Source: Saccharibacter sp. 17.LH.SD
Lineage (GTDB): Bacteria > Pseudomonadota > Alphaproteobacteria > Acetobacterales > Acetobacteraceae
Assembly: GCF_009834805.1 (NCBI RefSeq)
Contig: NZ_WVHO01000009.1
Location: 2,501-66,500 of the forward strand
DNA length: 64,000 bases
Reading direction: 5' to 3'
A program made the translations under genes and the position numbers. Below the pieces are notes generated by a model that was not told the origin of the DNA, searched no databases, and saw only the letters and a program-made list of their open reading frames with translations. How positions within the stretch are numbered: the stretch's first letter is position 1; each line of letters starts with the position of its first letter. Positions 55,565 through 64,000 of this stretch are shown piece after piece.

Positions 55565-56068
55565 ATGGTAGAAACGAATTTTTCAGAAGAAATTATTAAG
55601 CAACTTGATGATGCTGATCAGTGGTGCAGCCGGCATGGTCAACGTCTCACAAAGACGCGACGTCAGGTATTAGGGCTTGTTCTTTCAGAGAAACAGCCGT
55701 CTGGCGCCTACGATATTCTATCGCGTTTACGGCAATGGCAACCCAGGGCTGTCCCGCCGACGGTTTATCGTGCCCTAGATTTTTTATTAGAACATGGTTT
55801 GGTGCATCGTATCGAACGTTTGAGCGCTTTTGTGGGATGCCGACATGCATTGAAATGTGGGGGGGGCTGTCGAGAGCATGGCACATGGGGGGTGCACCGG
55901 GCCCAGTTCCTCATTTGCCGACAATGTCAGCAAGTTGAAGAGTTAGAGCAGGATGTTGTCGCGACGGTCCTTTTATCCTCCGCGCGTGCTTATGGCTTTC
56001 AAGCAGAAGCGGCAACAGTAGAAATTGAAGGGTTATGTGCTAGGTGTCATGCCCAGTTAGCGCATTAA
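55565..56068 (+). CDS. zur: Fur-family transcriptional regulator, Zur-like
   Basis: 167 residues. Winged helix (G-Q-R-L-T-K-T-R-R-Q-V-L; P-P-T-V-Y-R-A-L-D-F-L) followed by a metal-binding half with C-R-Q-C and C-A-R-C pairs, the structural zinc site of Zur-type proteins. Between the wing and the first pair is an unusual Cys/His-rich segment (C-R-H-A-L-K-C-G-G-G-C-R-E-H, residues 95-108). It most likely controls zinc uptake. No znu genes are in the window. Confidence 0.82.
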   Translation: MVETNFSEEIIKQLDDADQWCSRHGQRLTKTRRQVLGLVLSEKQPSGAYDILSRLRQWQPRAVPPTVYRALDFLLEHGLVHRIERLSAFVGCRHALKCGGGCREHGTWGVHRAQFLICRQCQQVEELEQDVVATVLLSSARAYGFQAEAATVEIEGLCARCHAQLAH

Positions 56069-56109
56069 CGGCTGATAGAAGAGCAATAATTCTGAGAATA
56101 AGGTGAGTT

Positions 56110-57132
56110 ATGGTGGGGATGGAGTACGGTTTACTCGCAGAAGTAAAGCGCGGTGGACGCGTTGAGTCTCGGCATAGTGGGTGTGCTGTGGTGGTGGATA
56201 CAGAAGGGAATGTCGTCTGGTCCTTGGGTGATGCAGAGCGCTTCTTATTTCCTAGGTCAACAGTAAAGGCCTTTTTAGCTCTTGAGTTGGTTGCGAGCGG
56301 AGCGGCTGATCGTTTGGGTTTAGGAAACGATGCTCTAGCATTAGCCTGTGCTTCTCACGGAGGAGAAGAAATCCATACGCGATTGGCCGCTTCAATGTTG
56401 GAGCGTGTTGGGCATACAGAAACGGTGTTGGAGTGTGGTGCCCATTGGCCAAGTTATGAACCTGCTGCACGTGCATGGGCGGCTCAGGGTCATAGTGTGG
56501 CATGTTGTTTGCAAAATACATGCTCAGGGAAACATGCAGGAATGGTATGTCTGGCTTGTGATCAAGGTATTGATCCTGCCGGGTATACGGATCCTGATCA
56601 TGAGATCCAACGACGTGTTACGTCTGTGCTTGAGCAGGTTACGGCAGCACCTCATCGTAAAGAAAATCGTGGAATAGATGGGTGCTCTTTACCGACTTAT
56701 GCCATTCCTTTTCGGTCATTAGCGTTAGGCTTAGCACGGTTTGGTACAGGAACAGGATTAGAGCCTTTTTTAGCGCAAGCCTCATCTCGGTTGCGTCGAG
56801 CGGTTGCTGAGCATCCTTTTATGGTTGCTGGAACAGATCGATATGACACAGCAATCATGGAGCGTTTTGGTGAACGTGCTTTCGTTAAAATGGGAGCAGA
56901 AGGGATTATGGTTGCTGCACTTCCTGAGGAAGGTTTGGGCATTGTCGTGAAAGCTGAGGATGGTGCAGCACGCGCAGCAGAAGTCTTCCTGACAGCACTA
57001 TTGAAGCGCTTTGGCAAGCATAGTTTGTGCCGAACAGAAGCGGATGAGCTGTTTTTAGAAGATTGGATGCATCGTACCTATGTAAATTGGCGCGGAATAG
57101 AAGTAGGCTCTATTTATGCCGTTAGGCCATAA
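56110..57132 (+). CDS. Asparaginase, Rhizobium AnsA type (PF06089)
   Basis: 340 residues. H-S-G-C-A-V-V-V-D at 22, the catalytic S-T-V-K at 49-52, A-C-A-S-H-G-G-E and N-T-C-S-G-K-H-A-G-M match the asparaginase II family of Rhizobium etli, unrelated to E. coli AnsA/AnsB. It releases ammonia from L-asparagine in the cytoplasm. GTG-rich start region; ATG at 56110 follows AAGGTGAG. Confidence 0.85.
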   Translation: MVGMEYGLLAEVKRGGRVESRHSGCAVVVDTEGNVVWSLGDAERFLFPRSTVKAFLALELVASGAADRLGLGNDALALACASHGGEEIHTRLAASMLERVGHTETVLECGAHWPSYEPAARAWAAQGHSVACCLQNTCSGKHAGMVCLACDQGIDPAGYTDPDHEIQRRVTSVLEQVTAAPHRKENRGIDGCSLPTYAIPFRSLALGLARFGTGTGLEPFLAQASSRLRRAVAEHPFMVAGTDRYDTAIMERFGERAFVKMGAEGIMVAALPEEGLGIVVKAEDGAARAAEVFLTALLKRFGKHSLCRTEADELFLEDWMHRTYVNWRGIEVGSIYAVRP

Positions 57133-57239
57133 GTAAGCGGCCTTGTGATGGAATGCCGTCGGGGAAGTTTATTTTAAGTTTCTTTTTGGATAAGCCGTTG
57201 GAACAGCCTAAAAGCGCTCATTAAATAGGAGCATCCCTC

Positions 57240-58661
57240 ATGAAAACGACATCTCAGGAGCCGAACGTTCCAGAGTCTGGAGAGGTATCCAAGGTCAACG
57301 TGGCAGCACGGCGACGAGTTTTGACTGTATGTATTATCGCAGCACTATCGGGTCTGATATGTGGGTTGGATATTGGTGTTGTCTCAGGGGTCCTTAAACC
57401 CTTTGGAATTGAATTCCATGCATCTACGATCACTCTTGAGTGGATCGTAGGTGGAATGTTGATTGGGGCCATTATTGGAGCGTTTACAGGTGGGACGCTA
57501 TGCCAATTTGTTGGTCGTAAATATGCGTTGATTGTATCTGCTGCGATGTTCGCTATTGGTGCCTTTGGATGTGCATCAAGCAGCTCAATCATAGAAATGT
57601 TTATTTTTCGGGTCATTTGTGGTCTGGGAATGGGCTTTTCAGCTTTTTCTGCGCCTGCCTATTTGTCAGAGATCGCAAGTAAAGAATCACGTGGAGCGAT
57701 GGGGTCAACTTATCAGCTCATGTTAACGATCGGGATTTTCTTAGCATTTTTTTCGAATAGTTGGTTAGCGCCGAGCGGCTCATGGCGCTCTATGTTGTTG
57801 GTTGAAGCGATCCCAGCTGCATGCTTGGCTGTTGTGTTCTTTTTTCTACCACACAGCCCACGTGATTTGTTAATGCGTGGCCTTCGTGATGAAGCTTTTA
57901 AAGGGTTGTCTCTTCTTCGTGATAATCCAGAGAGTGTACATGAAGAGTTGGATTCCATTGCTGAAAATCTTCAGGTTAAACAAGATGGCTGGCATTTATT
58001 TAAGGTAAATTCCAATTTTCGTCGTTCTGTTGCGTTGGGGATGTTGTTGCAATTAATGCAGCAATTCGCGGGTATTAATATTGTTATGTACTATGCACCG
58101 CGCATTTTAGAGGTGGCTAAATTCAGTCCTTCTGGCCAAATGTGGGGTACGGCAGTTATTGGGCTCGTCAATGTATTGATGACTTTTGTGGCTGTTGGAT
58201 ATTCTGATCGTTGGGGCCGCAAACCAATCCTTTATACGGGTTATGCTATTATGGCCGCGAGTATGGCATCTCTAGCAATGATTCTAGCACATGGGCCGAA
58301 CTCGACTGTTTTACAGATGTCAGCATTGGCTGCGGTTATTTTCTTTGTTGGGGGGTTCTCCATGTCTGCTGGGCCTTTGGCATGGGTCATTTGTGCCGAA
58401 ATTCAGCCGACAGCAGGGAGAAATTTAGGGCTTTCTCTCTCAACGGGAACCAATATGTTCTGCAACCTTCTCATTGGTACGACTTTTTTGAGTATGCTTG
58501 AGTTCTTTGGTTCTGCTAATACGTTCTGGATATTTGCAGCTTTTAACGTTTTTGCTATCGTTATGATCTATCTTTTTGTTCCAGAGACAAAAGGTGTGAC
58601 GCTGGAAACTATCGAGAAGCGTCTGATGAGTGGTGTAAAGCTTCGCAATTTAGGTCGCTAG
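57240..58661 (+). CDS. MFS sugar transporter (sugar porter family)
   Basis: 473 residues with 12 hydrophobic segments. It shows D-I-G-V-V-S-G near residue 43, loop motifs V-G-R-K-Y near 97 and R-W-G-R-K-P near 326, and P-E-T-K-G-V near 449, as in GalP/XylE-type proton symporters. It is probably a sugar-proton symporter; the sugar cannot be told. It is similar along its whole length to the next gene, including the ends E-K-R-L-M-S-G-V-K-L-R and E-K-R-L-M-S-G-V-R-L-R. Confidence 0.9.
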   Translation: MKTTSQEPNVPESGEVSKVNVAARRRVLTVCIIAALSGLICGLDIGVVSGVLKPFGIEFHASTITLEWIVGGMLIGAIIGAFTGGTLCQFVGRKYALIVSAAMFAIGAFGCASSSSIIEMFIFRVICGLGMGFSAFSAPAYLSEIASKESRGAMGSTYQLMLTIGIFLAFFSNSWLAPSGSWRSMLLVEAIPAACLAVVFFFLPHSPRDLLMRGLRDEAFKGLSLLRDNPESVHEELDSIAENLQVKQDGWHLFKVNSNFRRSVALGMLLQLMQQFAGINIVMYYAPRILEVAKFSPSGQMWGTAVIGLVNVLMTFVAVGYSDRWGRKPILYTGYAIMAASMASLAMILAHGPNSTVLQMSALAAVIFFVGGFSMSAGPLAWVICAEIQPTAGRNLGLSLSTGTNMFCNLLIGTTFLSMLEFFGSANTFWIFAAFNVFAIVMIYLFVPETKGVTLETIEKRLMSGVKLRNLGR

Positions 58662-58672
58662 TTTATAATATT

Positions 58673-58724
58673 AAAAGACACATATTCTATTATTGAATGT
58701 AATAATGGATGTGTGTCTTTTTTT
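58673..58724 (+). terminator. Terminator after the first sugar transporter
   Basis: AAAAGACACAT at 58673 pairs with ATGTGTGTCTTT ending at 58720 and is followed by T. The two transporter genes are thus probably separate units. Confidence 0.7.
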
Positions 58725-58751
58725 GTGTAAAGGAAAGGTCTACCCACGATT

Positions 58752-60191
58752 ATGGTTGATGATGAGGGCCGTAAAGAGAGTATCAACACGTCTGAAAATG
58801 ATAACCAGGACGATTCCGTATCATTTTTTGATCCAACGCGATTCAAAATTATAGCGATTGGGGTCGTTGCTGCTCTTGCTGGATTTATGTCGGGTGTTGA
58901 TATCGGCGTGGTTTCAGGGGCGTTAGACTTCTTTGGTCGTCAATATCATGCATCGACATTGGCATTGTCGTGGGTTGTGAGTGCGATGATGGCGGGGGCC
59001 GCCTTAGGCTCTGTGAGCGCTGGGTGGTTATCCCATCATTTGGGACGTAAGAGATCTCTCATTATTGGGGCGGCTGTTTTTGTGGTGGGGGCTGCGGGTT
59101 GTGCGCTCAGCTGGTCCATTCCTTCGATGATTTCATTTCGTGTTGTTATGGGGATTGCTGTCGGGCTGTCGGCATTTACAGCCCCTCTTTATTTGGCAGA
59201 GATTGCGAGTGAAGAGTCCCGTGGGGCAATGATATCAACCTATCAGTTGATGCTGACTGTGGGTATTTTTGTTGCCTTCTTGTCCGATACCTATTTCTCA
59301 TATAGCGGCGATTGGCGTTGGATGTTTGGCGTTGCGGCTATTCCAGCGGCTTTATTCTTGGTTGGTGTTTTGTTCTTGCCTTACAGTCCTCGTTGGTTGG
59401 TGATGCAAGGGCGGCATCGCGAAGCGCGTCAGATCTTGCTCGATTTGCGCAATGATCCGTTGGAAGCAGCAAAGGAAATTCAAGCAATTCGTGCACAGTT
59501 AGAAACCAAGCAAGAAGGTTTCAAATTGTTTAGGACGAATTCTAATTTTCGTCGTTCTGTTGGGCTTGGCATTATGCTCCAGGCTATGCAGCAATTTGCC
59601 GGTATTAATGTTGTTATGTTTTATGCCCCAAAGATTTTGGAGGCAGCGCATTTTGATGAGCAATCGCGTGTATGGTGTACAGCGATCATCGGAATGGTGA
59701 ACATGTTTGCGACGTTTGTTGCTATTGGGCTGGTCGATAAATGGGGTCGTAAACCTATTCTGTATGTTGGGTTTACGGTTATGGCGGTGTCTATGGCGGC
59801 GCTGGGCTTTTTGTTGAATTCGGGCATGGGAAGTGAGAGTTCACAGCTTGCAGCTGTATTTGTGCTTATGGTGTTCTGTGCTGGCCATGCAATGTCGGCA
59901 GGGCCGCTGATGTGGGTATTGTGTGCTGAAATTCAGCCAGTAGGTGGACGTGAATTTGGAAATGCGGTTTCCACATTGACGAACTGGATTACAAACATGC
60001 TGGTTGGGCTTAGTGCGTTACCATTAATGGAAATGCTGGGGGCTGCTGAAACCTTTTGGTTGGTTGCTGCCTTGAATGCATTATTCTTTGTATTCACGAA
60101 GCTTTATGTTCCCGAGACCAAGGGAATGTCCTTGGCGGCTATTGAGAAGCGGTTGATGAGCGGTGTGAGACTGCGGAGCATCGGTCGTTAG
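58752..60191 (+). CDS. MFS sugar transporter (sugar porter family), tandem paralogue
   Basis: 479 residues, 12 hydrophobic segments, D-I-G-V-V-S-G near 53, H-L-G-R-K-R near 97, K-W-G-R-K-P near 332, P-E-T-K-G-M near 455. Closely related to the gene upstream, with a different, acidic N terminus (residues 1-25). It has its own space for a promoter after the terminator at 58673-58724. Confidence 0.9.
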   Translation: MVDDEGRKESINTSENDNQDDSVSFFDPTRFKIIAIGVVAALAGFMSGVDIGVVSGALDFFGRQYHASTLALSWVVSAMMAGAALGSVSAGWLSHHLGRKRSLIIGAAVFVVGAAGCALSWSIPSMISFRVVMGIAVGLSAFTAPLYLAEIASEESRGAMISTYQLMLTVGIFVAFLSDTYFSYSGDWRWMFGVAAIPAALFLVGVLFLPYSPRWLVMQGRHREARQILLDLRNDPLEAAKEIQAIRAQLETKQEGFKLFRTNSNFRRSVGLGIMLQAMQQFAGINVVMFYAPKILEAAHFDEQSRVWCTAIIGMVNMFATFVAIGLVDKWGRKPILYVGFTVMAVSMAALGFLLNSGMGSESSQLAAVFVLMVFCAGHAMSAGPLMWVLCAEIQPVGGREFGNAVSTLTNWITNMLVGLSALPLMEMLGAAETFWLVAALNALFFVFTKLYVPETKGMSLAAIEKRLMSGVRLRSIGR

Positions 60192-60212
60192 TTTTTGCAG
60201 AACAGTAAAAAT

Positions 60213-60258
60213 AAATAAAGAAGCCCTCTCCAATGTTATGGAGAGGGCTTCTTTATTT
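60213..60258. terminator. Bidirectional terminator after the sugar transporters
   Basis: AAATAAAGAAGCCCTCTCCA at 60213-60232 is perfectly complementary to 60239-60258, with A/T runs on both sides. It separates two convergent genes. Confidence 0.92.
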
Positions 60259-60292
60259 GGAATACAAATCTGAGGTGAATGTATCTTTTAGA

Positions 60293-61810
60293 TTACAAGA
60301 CGTAAGGCACTAAGGCACCCAACTGTGCCCGAAGGAGCTTCTTCTCTACAGGAGGAAGTGCTGCGTAGAGCAGTGGCAACAGACGAACTGTTGCGAGTTG
60401 GTCCTTTTTGAAGAGTTGTGTGATCACCGAAAGAGAGACAGGATGCCTCATGACGTTATCGGCGAGGCGAATGAAGGGAAGGTCATACCATTCCCGTCCA
60501 TCGGGGGCATGTTGTGTGGTGTGTAGACGGAATGTTTCCCACAAATTGATATCAGATCTGTCTGAGATCAAAGGCTCTCCAGGAACGGTTGTAAGGAAAG
60601 CACGACGGCGACTCATCCCCCCTGTCTGGCGCAGAGCGATATGACCAACCTGATTTGTCAGAATAATATCATAGCTCAGCATGCTTGTGAGGCGGCTATC
60701 GGCAAGGATAGAAAAATCGAGAATATTATTTTTTTGATCGAGCGAGAAAATAAAACCCTGATGGGGGGCCGAGTTACTTTGGAGAATAAATAACGCTGTG
60801 TTGTTTTTCCCAAGATCTTGAGCACATGCACGGGATCCATGGATTTCAAGTTTGCTGTCATTCCAAGGGATGAGGCGTGATACAGAAAGGTTATGTTCCC
60901 CCGGTAATTTTGCCATTGAAATGGGGGAAGCGTCATCTTCTTGAAAGCTGGGTAATGCGTCTAGGGCTTGAGCAACGCCTTGGAAAACAGCACCGCGCAT
61001 CCAATCAAGGACAAGAGGGGTGCGTCCCTGATGGCGGCTGTCTTGGCATTCATTGTCGCCCTCCGTATCAAAATACGACAGATCCAGCCTGAGGTCACGA
61101 CGACGGCGTGCTCGTTCAATAAAATGTTCTAGGCTGCGGACCTGGTAGTGCATGATGCGGGCGGTGTTCCAGTCTGGCAACGTATCCGTGATGCCAGGAA
61201 CGGCTGACCAGGTTATGTCACGACCTTGCGGGTCAACATAACGGCCCTCAGAAAGCGGGAAGTAATGGGGATTAATCCATTCACCATTCCAAAGCTGTGG
61301 GCGGATGAAGGTTTTCACATGACGATTAATAGGAGATTCAAGCGCGCTATGACGTGTAAAAGCGTGGAAAGGTGGGAGATCTGGCGTCGTGATATGACCG
61401 CTACTGCCGTAGATACACCAGTTAATGCCAACAGCCCCAACGGTATGATCAAAACTCCGGAGAAAATTTTTCAAGTTATTATGACGGTGGAGGGCTAGAT
61501 ATTCATCCGTGTCAATGAAGCCAATCCAGTCGAATTCATCTTTCAACGTTGTGAGGACGTCAAGATAGACAATACGCTGACGTTCTCCCACAGGTTGTTG
61601 TATTTTCCAGGGTGTTTCTTGTAGGTCATCAATATGGAATATACGGATATCGTGCTGGGCTGAGGCGGCTTTAAGAAGCTCTAACGTTCCGTCATCCGAA
61701 CCATCATCAAAAATGATGAATGTATCGACCCCTAATAGGGCATGCCAACCGAGCCAAGGAAGAATATCATGAGCCTCATTACGGACAATACCGACCAAAG
61801 CAGTTTTCAT
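60293..61810 (-). CDS. Glycosyltransferase family 2/92-like protein
   Basis: 505 residues from ATG at 61810, which gives the common family start M-K-T-A-L-V-G-I-V-R-N-E-A; ATG at 61828 or 61822 is possible. The first 280 residues fit the GT2_4/GT92-type fold: F-D-D-G-S-D-D-G-T near 40, W-I-G-F-I-D-T-D-E-Y near 95, and R-I-M-H-Y-Q-V-R-S-L-E-H-F near 220. The second half (about 300-505) is a region of unknown fold. It is probably used for surface glycan synthesis. No neighbours share the function here. Confidence 0.8.
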   Translation of the reverse strand: MKTALVGIVRNEAHDILPWLGWHALLGVDTFIIFDDGSDDGTLELLKAASAQHDIRIFHIDDLQETPWKIQQPVGERQRIVYLDVLTTLKDEFDWIGFIDTDEYLALHRHNNLKNFLRSFDHTVGAVGINWCIYGSSGHITTPDLPPFHAFTRHSALESPINRHVKTFIRPQLWNGEWINPHYFPLSEGRYVDPQGRDITWSAVPGITDTLPDWNTARIMHYQVRSLEHFIERARRRRDLRLDLSYFDTEGDNECQDSRHQGRTPLVLDWMRGAVFQGVAQALDALPSFQEDDASPISMAKLPGEHNLSVSRLIPWNDSKLEIHGSRACAQDLGKNNTALFILQSNSAPHQGFIFSLDQKNNILDFSILADSRLTSMLSYDIILTNQVGHIALRQTGGMSRRRAFLTTVPGEPLISDRSDINLWETFRLHTTQHAPDGREWYDLPFIRLADNVMRHPVSLSVITQLFKKDQLATVRLLPLLYAALPPVEKKLLRAQLGALVPYVL

Positions 61811-61987
61811 GAGGCACACCATCTCCATTATTGGGTTACGATACGATTATTTCAGCCAGAAAAGAGCTAACCTCAGAGCCAGCGCTTTCCTTATCTCTCT
61901 GCATCGTAATGCGAATTACGGGTATATGGAAGCAGAAGTAGCGACATAAAATTTTGGACAAAATTCATGAGTAACAAACAAATGGGC

Positions 61988-62011
61988 GAGATGCCAGAAT
62001 AGGGGCATCTC
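61988..62011 (-). terminator. Hairpin after pyrD
   Basis: GAGATGCC at 61988 pairs with GGCATCTC ending 62011. On the minus strand the following T tract is weak (CCCATTTGTTTG). Confidence 0.5.
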
Positions 62012-62051
62012 ACGCTGTTTACTTGCTGTAAGTTGTATGTGGAGAGTAGGT

Positions 62052-63125
62052 TTATGAGGCGGAAGAGACCGCGCTTATCTCGGAAAGGGATTTAACGTTT
62101 TCACGAGACATGGCGTCTAATAGTTCATGTTTGAGGCGTGTTAGAACAGTGGGTCCTTCATAAATGAATGATGTATAGACTTGAACGAGACTTGCTCCCA
62201 TTTGTAGCCGTTGTAGGATGTCGTATCCACTTTCAATCCCCCCCGAAGAAATAAGCGTCAAACGACCTTTTGAGATCTGCGAGACATGTTGAAGAACATG
62301 GCGTGATCGTTCAGTGAGAGGTCGGCCCGATAATCCACCCGCTTCGTGCCTATGAGGCGATGAGAGGGTCTGGGGGCGGGCAAGTGTTGTGTTGGTTAGA
62401 ATGAGACCATTTGCGCCGTGATTAATGGCTGCCTCGACAATAGGCTCGTAAGATTCATCATCAATATCTGGAGAGAGTTTGACGAGAAGCGGTGGGCGGT
62501 CAGAATGTTTTTGTTGGATGGCATCTAATATCTGGCTCAACATGTCAGCACTTTGTAGGTCGCGCAGCCCTGGCGTGTTGGGGGATGAAAGATTGATGGT
62601 GATATAATCGGCGTAGGATTTGACGCGTCCAATGAGCGCTGGATAATCCTCCAGAGGGTGGGCGTTTATTTTGTTGATACCTAAATTGATCCCGATGGGA
62701 TGAGAGCCAGTATGGATAGTCCCGTTGTGTGATGGGCGATAAAGATGAGCCAAATTCTGGCAGAATTGATCAATGCCACAGCTGTTAAATCCCATACGGT
62801 TGATAATGGCGCCATCGTTGAGAAGACGGAAAAGGCGAGGGCGTGGGTTGCCTGGCTGTGGGCGTGGGGTGACGGTGCCTGCTTCCACATAGCCGAAGCC
62901 CAAATGGGCGAGCCCACGGATAGCACGTGCATTTTTATCAAACCCTGCGGCGAGACCAATGGGGTTAGGGAAGGACAGCCCAAGAACATGAGTTTTTAAA
63001 GAAGGGTCATCCGGGGTGGTTTTCCCTGCAAGGCCTGCCCCAATTGAACGGATGGCAATCTCATGGGCAAGCTCTGGATCAAGTTGACGCAACATCCAGC
63101 TGGCTATCTTCCCGGTGTCAATCAT
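62052..63125 (-). CDS. pyrD: Dihydroorotate dehydrogenase (quinone), class 2
   Basis: 357 residues. A short N-terminal helical extension (residues 1-45) that attaches the enzyme to the membrane is followed by the FMN barrel with G-L-A-A-G-F-D-K-N, the catalytic serine in N-L-S-S-P-N-T-P-G-L and S-S-G-G-I-E near 295. It oxidises dihydroorotate in pyrimidine synthesis and passes electrons to quinone. Confidence 0.96.
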   Translation of the reverse strand: MIDTGKIASWMLRQLDPELAHEIAIRSIGAGLAGKTTPDDPSLKTHVLGLSFPNPIGLAAGFDKNARAIRGLAHLGFGYVEAGTVTPRPQPGNPRPRLFRLLNDGAIINRMGFNSCGIDQFCQNLAHLYRPSHNGTIHTGSHPIGINLGINKINAHPLEDYPALIGRVKSYADYITINLSSPNTPGLRDLQSADMLSQILDAIQQKHSDRPPLLVKLSPDIDDESYEPIVEAAINHGANGLILTNTTLARPQTLSSPHRHEAGGLSGRPLTERSRHVLQHVSQISKGRLTLISSGGIESGYDILQRLQMGASLVQVYTSFIYEGPTVLTRLKHELLDAMSRENVKSLSEISAVSSAS

Positions 63126-63228
63126 TCTTCTTCCCCTTTGATTTTAATGGAGATATCACCACATCAGGGCCTCTCATGGCCTATGTTATGGAAGCATACC
63201 CATTATTCTTGAAGGTAGTAGAGGCAAA

Positions 63229-63498
63229 ATGACGTGGGATGAACCCTATCTTGAGACGTGCTGCCGTTCTGCATTGCATAGATTGCTGCTCAGTGGTGAC
63301 GGGGGGCGCCCGGTGGCAGCGCCAGCAGGAGCGCGTATCCCAGACTTTCGTCAATCGTTGAAAGATCGTCCTTGTCTTGAGCGACTTCAGGAGCGGGGTT
63401 TTGCACGGCAGAGGGAAGATGGTCGTTTTATCATTACAGCCGAGGGTGTGGCGCGCCATGCGATTGAAATCGGTGGCGCTAAGCGGCGTTCTCGGTAA
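63229..63498 (+). CDS. Small protein of unknown function, helix-turn-helix-like C terminus
   Basis: 89 residues, ATG preceded by GAGG. The first half is unassigned; residues 45-85 (L-E-R-L-Q-E-R-G-F-A-R, then G-R-F-I-I-T-A-E-G-V-A-R-H) have the helix-turn-wing look of small transcription regulators or of wHTH adaptor proteins. It is divergent from pyrD. I know no named family. Confidence 0.6.
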   Translation: MTWDEPYLETCCRSALHRLLLSGDGGRPVAAPAGARIPDFRQSLKDRPCLERLQERGFARQREDGRFIITAEGVARHAIEIGGAKRRSR

Positions 63499-63564
63499 AA
63501 AATACATGATTCCTGTAAGGTCATATTTGCGATTTTTGGCGGAGAACGCTAGATTTCTCAGACT

Positions 63565-64000
63565 ATGAATGTTTTTCCCTCCACATCATCTTCTGTAGCG
63601 GCATCGAACGGTGCGACTGCTGGATCGGCCTTTCCCTTGCCTCCTATTTCTCTAGGAGATGGAAAGGTTATAGAGGATCCCGTTATCCTGGCTCCAATGT
63701 CCGGTGTGACAGATTTGCCTTTCCGCCGTTTGGCCCGTGAGTTGGGGGCAGGATTGGTCATTTCGGAGATGATTGCTTCTTGGGCAATGATCCGTGAGAA
63801 TGAAGCGACACTTCGTATGGCGCGCACGGCTGGTGAGGATGGTCTTAATGCCGTCCAACTTGCTGGTTGTGATCCGGAGGCCATGGGCAAAGCAGCTCAG
63901 ATGGCTGTCGAAGGCGGAGCGGATGTTATTGACATCAACTTTGGGTGCCCCGTCAAAAAAGTAGCCATTGGTCAAATGGCTGGATCGTCTTTGATGCGCG
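63565..64000 (+). CDS. dusB: tRNA-dihydrouridine synthase DusB, N-terminal part
   Basis: Begins at ATG 63565 and runs off the window. After a 37-residue low-complexity leader comes V-I-L-A-P-M-S-G-V-T-D-L-P-F-R (FMN-binding start), then V-Q-L-A-G-C-D-P and I-D-I-N-F-G-C-P-V-K-K, the Dus signature with the catalytic cysteine expected in the missing part. It reduces uridine in tRNA. In Alphaproteobacteria dusB (nifR3) often precedes ntrBC, which would lie outside this window. Confidence 0.93.
   Translation, partial: MNVFPSTSSSVAASNGATAGSAFPLPPISLGDGKVIEDPVILAPMSGVTDLPFRRLARELGAGLVISEMIASWAMIRENEATLRMARTAGEDGLNAVQLAGCDPEAMGKAAQMAVEGGADVIDINFGCPVKKVAIGQMAGSSLMR

Overview
The window looks like the chromosome of an acetic acid bacterium (Acetobacteraceae, Alphaproteobacteria) with unusually moderate GC (about half, judged by eye). 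The reasons are gene order and family content: ffs-dnaX-ybaB-recR-(pteridine-reductase-like SDR), aroA-cmk, a FYDLN acidic protein, a ChvG/ChvI-like two-component pair beside rapZ, an ArsR-methyltransferase fusion beside metF and facing metE, and IS5-family debris of the kind common in this family. I cannot fix the genus from sequence alone.

Layout. 1-2670: the 3' three quarters of a 23S rRNA gene, 5S rRNA, initiator tRNA-Met and the terminator of the rRNA operon. 2689-5530: the accessory part of the window. It has a Sel1-repeat secreted protein, a possible IS6-like end, a gene broken by several frameshifts, a 405-bp internally deleted IS5-family element, and a decayed second copy of the start of the Sel1 gene. 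5569-9091: Fur-box-controlled iron uptake (TonB-dependent siderophore receptor plus PepSY membrane protein). 9371-11854: DUF1460 lipoprotein, class II cyclic-nucleotide phosphodiesterase and a DUF3465 protein. 11872-18599: clpA and clpS, a D,D-carboxypeptidase with a histidine-rich tail, map and ggt. 18652-22573: SRP RNA and the dnaX-ybaB-recR-SDR operon. 22578-28745: a putative secreted chorismate-lyase-like protein, a FYDLN protein, aroA-cmk-NiCoT and rpsA. 28881-36346: three glycosyltransferase genes, two of them very large and multi-domain. 36355-42778: an M16 peptidase, an orphan membrane protein, a family 2 glycosyltransferase, an MliC-like lipoprotein-size protein and an ABC-type binding protein. 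42788-47277: methionine synthesis (metE facing ArsR-methyltransferase and metF). 47339-51643: a minus-strand group grpE, glycosyltransferase 9, thrS, infC. 51894-57132: ChvI/ChvG, rapZ, a Zur-like regulator and an asparaginase. 57240-60191: two tandem sugar transporters. 60293-64000: a glycosyltransferase, pyrD, a small helix-turn-helix-like protein and the start of dusB.

Most of the window is ordinary housekeeping sequence. The least explained parts are (i) the modular glycosyltransferases, one carrying a tandemly duplicated C-terminal domain I cannot name and one starting with six 43-residue repeats; (ii) the scar of nested decay at 3.9-5.5 kb; (iii) the roughly 300-base structured region in front of metE; and (iv) infC, whose Shine-Dalgarno spacing points to a non-standard ATA start codon.
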